DNA of 64,000 nt from Stratiolaelaps scimitus (Eukaryota > Arthropoda > Arachnida > Mesostigmata > Laelapidae). The notes below the pieces were generated by a model. It ran no database searches and was not told the origin of the DNA. It was given only the letters and a program-made list of their open reading frames with translations. The stretch spans positions 6,001,501 to 6,065,500 of the forward strand of contig JABWDB010000011.1 of the NCBI GenBank assembly GCA_019614645.1, read 5' to 3'. Each line of letters starts with the position of its first letter. Within the stretch, counting starts at the first letter, position 1. The position numbers were made by a program, and so were the translations under genes. Below, one piece after another: positions 57,677 through 64,000 of the stretch.

Positions 57677-58673
57677 TGTTGTTGTTGCCGCCGTCGCCGC
57701 CGCAGTTCGAGGATTAATGAAACGGCGCGGGGCCCCCTCCCTCGCTCCCCAGCGTCATCGTCGACGACGACAACGACAACGACGCCGAACGCCGCCCTGG
57801 CCATAGAACATCTATCTATCTATCCGACAACGGATCCAGCCATCGGCAGCAGCAGCACCAGCGGCACCACCACCAGCTAACTCACTAACTCACAAACTCC
57901 TAACTCATTCCACCGTATGGAACGAATACATATATATATATATTGGCGCCGGCCGCTGCCAGCATCGGTACAGCGCCGCAAATCATTCAGCGCCATTCGC
58001 TCTATGCGTTTACAGCAGCGGGAGCAGCAGCAGCACTACTTCAAGCATTACGACTACCATTACAACTGCTGTCGATTACTGGGAGGGCTGATCTTCGCGC
58101 GGAAGCCTCTCCGGCCAGCCCCACGGAGCGGGCCTGCCGATACGCCTGATGGCAATAGCTGCTGATGTAATGGCCAGATCGAGCGTGTGCGGTGTCGGCG
58201 CGGCTGGTGAATACGGCGGCCGGTCAACAGGCACAACATGCCATTTTTACCATTCTAACTAATGCGTTATTATATGTTATATCCCAGCGGCGCCAGCACG
58301 CGAATGGCGGCTGACGGCTACGGGGATGCCGACAACTGCTGATGCCGCTGGTGTCGTCCGAGTTCTAGGTAGGTGTCAATCATCAGGCCGGCCGGTGCCG
58401 CGGAGCTTATTGTGCTTGTATAATTAAGTAAGACAATGATTGAAATGATTCTGAATGATATTGATGATGGGGCGAATATGGCCATTGCAAGACGTCTTGA
58501 GTTGAGTTGCTTCATTTGACATTGCTACCCCTATGCCATTTAATAACGTTGTTCAGCGGATTGCCTGCATTCGTATGCGCTGGGAAACCTTGTGAGCGTT
58601 GGAAAATTGTGCTTCCGAGTGTAAAGTGTGTGAAGTACAATTTGGAAAATCAATATTAACGATTGGAGTGTAT

Positions 58674-58710
<37 letters not shown>
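58674..58710. repeat. TA microsatellite
   Basis: Pure TA run of about 37 bp in AT-rich unique sequence with no gene. Confidence 0.95.
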
Positions 58711-58711
<1 letters not shown>

Positions 58712-60180
58712 AAGAAAGATCAGCACTGGAGCATGAAAACAAGTGATTTTTGTTGATGTATTTGTAGGTCACACGTGTCGGTTGATTTTGCCTAGGCCCT
58801 ATTAGGATAGAAACCTGCCTCAAAGGGTCCTCTTGGCTCCATCTGGCTTAGGGTAACGTTGGAAACGATCCTAATTATAGGACAAACTGAACAACAGACA
58901 ATCGTGCACTCGGCGCGACGACCGACTTCGTGTGGGGGCGAAGACGGATTGTCAACCCAGGCCAAAAATTGTTGAAATTTGTCCGGAAATTCTGTCAAAA
59001 TGTAGACCCCTGTAAGTCCCTGTTCCCCGCAAGATAGACAAGATATGATACGGCCACCGGTTGTATCATGTAACGATAGTATCACAGGTGCCAGCCTATA
59101 GCCTATCGTACGCTCCTCTGAACGCGCGAGCTCGTTCTATTCTATCTATTGGGTGGGGATGCCACTGTGGAAAAATGAAGACTATGTGAGAAGCGCGTCA
59201 GTTCGAGGCTACTCGTTGGCGGCCGCAGTTAAATCTGACTGACCCAAATGCTCGACTCTGTTACCAACTCGAAATGTTTACATATATTATATATATATAT
59301 ATATTTTTTTTTTATATATATATATACATTGCATAAATCTATGCACATATTTGAATCGCTATAACATTAGGAGATCTTGAAGCGTCGACGGGTCGCCACA
59401 GCTCGCTACAGGTTAGCTCACACCAGCTGACCTGCACGAACGCTCTAATTAAAAGCGGCCGACAATGGATACGTTTGACACTGTTTCGTTCGGCGATTCG
59501 TTCATTGTGGCCGCCATCTTTCATCCACGCCTAAGGCTCACCACGGGCGGACGCTCCCACCACATCGGGCCCGTAAGTGGCCTGTGCTGATCGTAGGACT
59601 GGCTGACAAAAAAAAAAGGACACCGAGCTAAGGACAGCTGACCTGTTCGTTCGCTCACGCGCGACAACGGACCTATCGTTGGACCACGTTGGAAATCGGC
59701 TTTCCTAAGTGTTCGAATTGACCTCCAACGCGGCATGACGCTGTTGCGTTGTACTCCTGATACTTAAAATGCATTTAGTTCGTTCCAGTTCGCCCACCAT
59801 GTACGGCCCATGTGCCCGCCGCTACCCCGCCCCAGCCTGCTTGCCACGCTATCCCTCGGGCCTGCACATGACACATGTCGCTGTAAAACACTGATCATAA
59901 GCCCGTCGTTGAAAGGCTCGGTGGCTCGGCCAACGCGTGTGTGGTGCTATAGATCGATGTCAACCTCGAACTGTGCGAGCGTACGCGTGTGTGTGCTGTT
60001 CAGACCGGGCGTCGTTATGTGACAATGCGAACACTGAATGACGGACACTGACGTCCGCCGGGGCTCTTCGCCTTGTCGACGCTGCCCGACGATGATCGCT
60101 GGCCGGTGGTTCCCGGCGGACGCGCCACATGCGTCGCTCGCGGAAGCGGAGATCAGAGATGGCAGTTCAGCTCGTCCGAG

Positions 60181-60226
60181 TTCTCTCTCTCTCTCTCTCT
60201 CGTTTGAGAGAGAGATAGAGAGAGAA
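60181..60226. repeat. CT/GA fold-back microsatellite
   Basis: A CT run of about 20 bp and a GA run of about 20 bp separated by GTTT, so the two halves can pair. Confidence 0.88.
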
Positions 60227-63200
60227 TCGTGTAAAGCGGGAGAGTTCGAAAGCCGCTGACGCCGGTTGACGTGATCCTGGCCGCCGCCGCCGCTCAAGGG
60301 ACAGAACTCGCTGGGTAGGGCCTCGACGCTACTGTGATAGCAGGGCCAGCATCTGGCCAAGCTACCCTCCGCGTCCTTCATGGCGTGCCATATTTTCTCG
60401 TTCTGTATACATCTGGCTCTGTTCTGTTCGACGGGTGCTTCTGTGTGTGTGTGTGTGTTGTATGTTTGTGCGGCAGATTTTGTTCCGGGACACGGAAATG
60501 CATGCGTGCCCGGGGCGATGTCTGTCTCGCGTCACGGATGCAGAAGAGACGAGTCATTGAGAATTTATGGGCGGAAATTTGTTCTAAATTTGCCTCGTGA
60601 ATTCCTGAAACGCTCGACAGCTTGCAGATATCAGAGGAGGAGAGGCAGAGTGAGAGAGAGAGCGCTAATTTCCTATGGGGAAATCGAGGAGTCGGCCGTG
60701 CGACCTCGAGGGTCAGGGATAAAGACGAGACGGGGTCATGTTGCCTGGACAGCGGCCTATATGCACTGGCAGCCGTTGGAACTACAGCGACTGGAATAGG
60801 AGAACAATATGGAACAGCACGATACAATCCTTGCACGTTCTAGAGTCGTATGTCGTATACGAAGTATAATACCTGGCTGGGCCATGAATTGCGAAATTAG
60901 CGTAATAGATAGCGATCAATCATTGCTGTGACAGTGTGTTAATTAGCAACGACGCTCCTGGCGTCACACCACTGCCGAAACCGCAAATATGAACCGGTAT
61001 AGTATTACGGCAAGCGGGCTCATAATGGACAAGACAATGTTTTTGCGGCAGGGGACACAGCTGTGTGATTGCGTTCCGAGGTAATTGGCCATTTGATCGA
61101 TCGTTGAATTTCTGCACATATATACATTATATTATTGACCTTTGAGCGAATTGTACATTTTCATGTAGATAGTTCCGGGCGACATTTGTATCTCTCGTCA
61201 AAGGTGCAGTAATAATTAGGAAAATTAGTGAAATTCGGCAAAAGTTATAGCACCCCCCCCCCCTCTTAAATGTCGCTCCGTCACCCCCAGCCTCAATCTA
61301 TTGTCGCTTGAACTAGACGGGTAAGCAGGACTTCATCGGCACCTCGATCCGAACATCGTTCGGATTGACTCGACCACCGCAAACAGCGGCCGAAGGAACC
61401 ACAGTGACGGCGACTTTGTTACGACTGAACTACTCTCGTAGCGAAGCAGCGGGCTGGGAGGGATGTCCCGGATGACCCCCTTACGTCAGCCTAAACGCTA
61501 GCCGCTTCGCAGGACGCTCGCAACCAGCTGACAGGGTACGCTAGCGATGCGAATATTGCTATTTTCGCAGTTCAAGACTAAACGACAACGCATCTCGTCG
61601 GACACTGCTGCCACGATTTCATTCTGAATAGATTTAACTTGATTTTGATGGGCTGGCGGCAGCAGCCGCAGCAGCGGCGGCGACGGCGGCGGCGGCCACT
61701 GCTGCTGGAAACTAATTCAAATTGTGTCACGGCCGTGACCTCATTGGTGGCGAGCGCGGATGGCCACCCCGTGTGGACAGGTGTGGCAATCTCGGTGAAA
61801 TTCGAAATTCTCCATTTCTCTACCTAGTCGGCTTAGCCATATCCATCCATTATAATACTAAACAGTTGTTAGGCTAACGTGACGAGCCAACGCACGTCTA
61901 AATCGCTCCCGCCCGAAGCACTATGTCATTGCACTATGCCGTGCCCCACGCTGATATCAGCGTAACGGGTGACGGCGACGCTGGGACGTTGACATCACAT
62001 GGCGCTGATTTTATTTGCGGATGTCGTCTAGCTCTTTCTCTCGCCCTCTCTGACTCACTAACGTTGTTCCTCTTTCTGATCTCTCTAATCGAGTAACTAA
62101 CTGGCAATCCCATGAAGCCAGCTGCCCCCTCTATAGTATCGTGTCCTGTGGGCAGAGCAACAGCAACAGCATTCACACGCGGTCCAGAGTGGGTTAGTTT
62201 GTAGCTTTTCGTTCGCTGTTATAGTCGCTCGTCGCCGACAACCTCTCAATGCTGAGAGCAACAGCAAAACTCGTACATATATATTCTATGTGATACGATG
62301 ATGATGTATCGCTCAGCTCGATTTGACCCTTGTGGTCGCCCTGTTGCGCGCGTCTTCCAACGGTACGGTATTGGCGACAAACGGGTCCTGGGTTTGTCCC
62401 CATGTGCCAACGATTCAATGCTCGGACGACATGATGCAATAGCACGCAAGGCCTGCGGCCTACAGCAGGTCGACGGCAAGAGGCAGCATCGCGAGATCGG
62501 CCGGCTCCGACTGCCCTGCGACTGCGAATGCCAAGCGACGTAAGCTAGTAAAGTGGGTGCTGCGCTGCCCAGCGCGTTCGACTCGGAACCGCAGGACAAG
62601 CGATATGCAGACATCTCTGTGGCCGCCGAGACGATCGGCGAACCGGCTCTCCGCTGGCGTTTCCATTTCTTCCAGTAGCCTTTTACCACCGGCGCCGCTA
62701 TCACCGCCGTTGTGGTTGCTGGACCAAGCCATATGCGAAAGTGCTCTAGTTAGCTAACCAGGATCGAGCTTCGAGCGGGCAATAACGAACGAGCGCTTTT
62801 GCTGCCTCTCGGGCCTGCCTCTGGTCCTGTTCCGTGTCCAACCCGACGGCGATGGGCGAAGGCCCCACGGGGAAACGGGTTACTCTACCGCCGCCACCAC
62901 CAGCTCTACCTGCGAGCTGAGCGGGTTACTTGTGGGCTCACGGCTGCGTCGACGCCGGCGGTGATTAGCCTGGCCTTCGTGCATCTGCAGTCGATCTCTG
63001 TCATGCCTCTTTTCGCTTCGTGCAACCAACGCTAACACCGACACCCGCGTTCTTGCTCAGGGAAGGGCTTGCCCGCAGGCCGTGCCCGCACGACCCGCTC
63101 GATTACTCCCCTGTCGGGAGACCTTCTGGCAGCGGATGATGATGGTGGCGGCGGTGGCGGCGGCGGCGGTGGGCACGGTCAGCTTCCTGCAGGCAAATGA

Positions 63201-64000
63201 GCCGTCGCGGCAGGGGAAAGCCACGGCGCCTGTGAGGAAGCCACGGTTCCTCTTGTGCTGCCTACGCGACGCGTGCTAGCTAGAACAAGCAGTGAATGCA
63301 GCAGACGATGCTCGACGATTTTTCTGGTCATTGACGCTGCTGTATGAAGAGGAGGAGATACCGAGTGGCACGGAACTCGCGCTTTTACGCTGCTGCCGCC
63401 GGCGGTGCCGAGAACCCGTGCAGAACCTTACAAGAACGTTAAGTACGAACTCCCACTACTGGTGATATCGGTCGAACAGAACCTTCCTCTTTCCGTGGAC
63501 AGACTGCAGAGGATGCAGATGAGGGGGTCGTGCGGGATAAGCCGTGGGCAAAGTGTGCCCCCCTAAAGATCGCACCCGTCAAAGACGATCGTGCCACCGG
63601 AAGGCGCATGGGGATGCTGTTGATGACGGCGCGGATCCCGGCATCGCTTCTTCCAGGGAACAGGTCTCCGGGAAGAAGCTTGCTGTCGTGTTGAGCTGCG
63701 ACATGAACGACCAAGTCGGCCTTTGGTCGATGTCTTCGCGTCGCCTGTGTATCAATGATGCCGAATACCTCACGTAGTCTTGCGTGTTAGACCCTGCTAA
63801 CGCCGGGCCACTGCTGGACACTAGGCTATTATGTAGAGAAAATAAGAACGAACAGTGTGCGGGGAGATAGAGAGCCGGCTCGCGTTTCGAACGAGGTGGC
63901 CGACGCTGGGCGAACAGTTTGGCCAACGAAAATTTCGTCCCCCTGCACCACTACTCCCCTTGACCAGAATCGACTAGGTGATACTGACCGAGGCAGCAGC

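Larger units (their letters stand above)
54331..64000. other. Repeat-rich terminal region, no supported gene
   Basis: Contains CTG (54452-54464, 57140-57173), CT (57221-57250), TA (57494-57572, 57640-57675, 58674-58710, 59281-59330) and CT/GA (60181-60226) microsatellites, a CCTAA-like tract (55707-55725) and G+C-rich unique stretches. All frames over 100 codons are either repeat-derived or Arg/Ser/Pro-rich without motifs. The frames at 63439-63777 look slightly more protein-like but need a frame change to make sense and show no domain I know. Confidence 0.6.

Noticed and set aside
62290..62430. GGGTTTGTCCCC with partial likeness to the SINE family A head
   Set aside because: The flanking landmarks (CATTTAAAA, TTGTCCGTCTTATG, CAGCCCGG) are absent.
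63439..63777. Protein-like frames on both strands near the window end
   Set aside because: The best reading needs a frame change, no domain is recognisable, and the minus frame is equally open.

Overview
The window is eukaryotic and looks like an arthropod nuclear genome. The coding signal is broken into exons with canonical GT/AG boundaries. Intergenic and intronic space is filled with TA, GA, CAG and CGG simple repeats, tRNA-derived SINEs, a mariner element, a decayed LINE, and two short tracts of the arthropod-type TTAGG telomere unit. By eye the base composition is balanced in the first 43 kb and richer in G+C from about 44 to 64 kb. A chelicerate such as a mite or tick would fit, but that is a guess: no marker gene fixes the species.

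Only one gene is certain: the 3' third of BCKDHA, the E1-alpha subunit of the mitochondrial branched-chain 2-oxoacid dehydrogenase complex, on the + strand. Three coding exons (192-343, 956-1072, 25862-26029) join in compatible phase to give the C-terminal ~145 residues, including the phosphorylation loop regulated by BCKDH kinase. The last intron is about 24.8 kb. It holds three copies of one tRNA-derived SINE family, a mariner whose transposase has one frameshift, many microsatellites, and a weak candidate for a small TATA-driven gene.

From 26.0 to 42.2 kb there is no confident gene. There is a fourth intronic/intergenic SINE rewritten into a hairpin (five copies in all, including one in the 344-955 intron), a second long hairpin 0.7 kb further on with an unexplained 238-codon ORF between them, two weak terminal-exon candidates (32746-33045 and 39719-39970), a cysteine-rich reading frame, a 42-bp-arm TAA/TTA palindrome and a 115-bp fold-back element. 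From 42.26 to about 43.6 kb lies a 5'-truncated non-LTR retrotransposon with one in-frame stop and a 3' minisatellite, followed by a cluster of other tRNA-derived SINE heads.

From 44.6 kb to the end I find no reliable coding exon. The DNA is G+C-rich with CGG, CAG and GA tracts, especially 45-48.6, 53-55 and 62.5-63.4 kb. It could include promoter or 5' untranslated exons of a gene beyond the window, but that is inference. Most long open frames there are by-products of low stop-codon density and triplet repeats. I found no operon-like system, CRISPR array, rRNA or intact tRNA gene. The most unusual structural signal is a set of short-spacer inverted duplications that look like template-switch events, two of them inside repeat elements.
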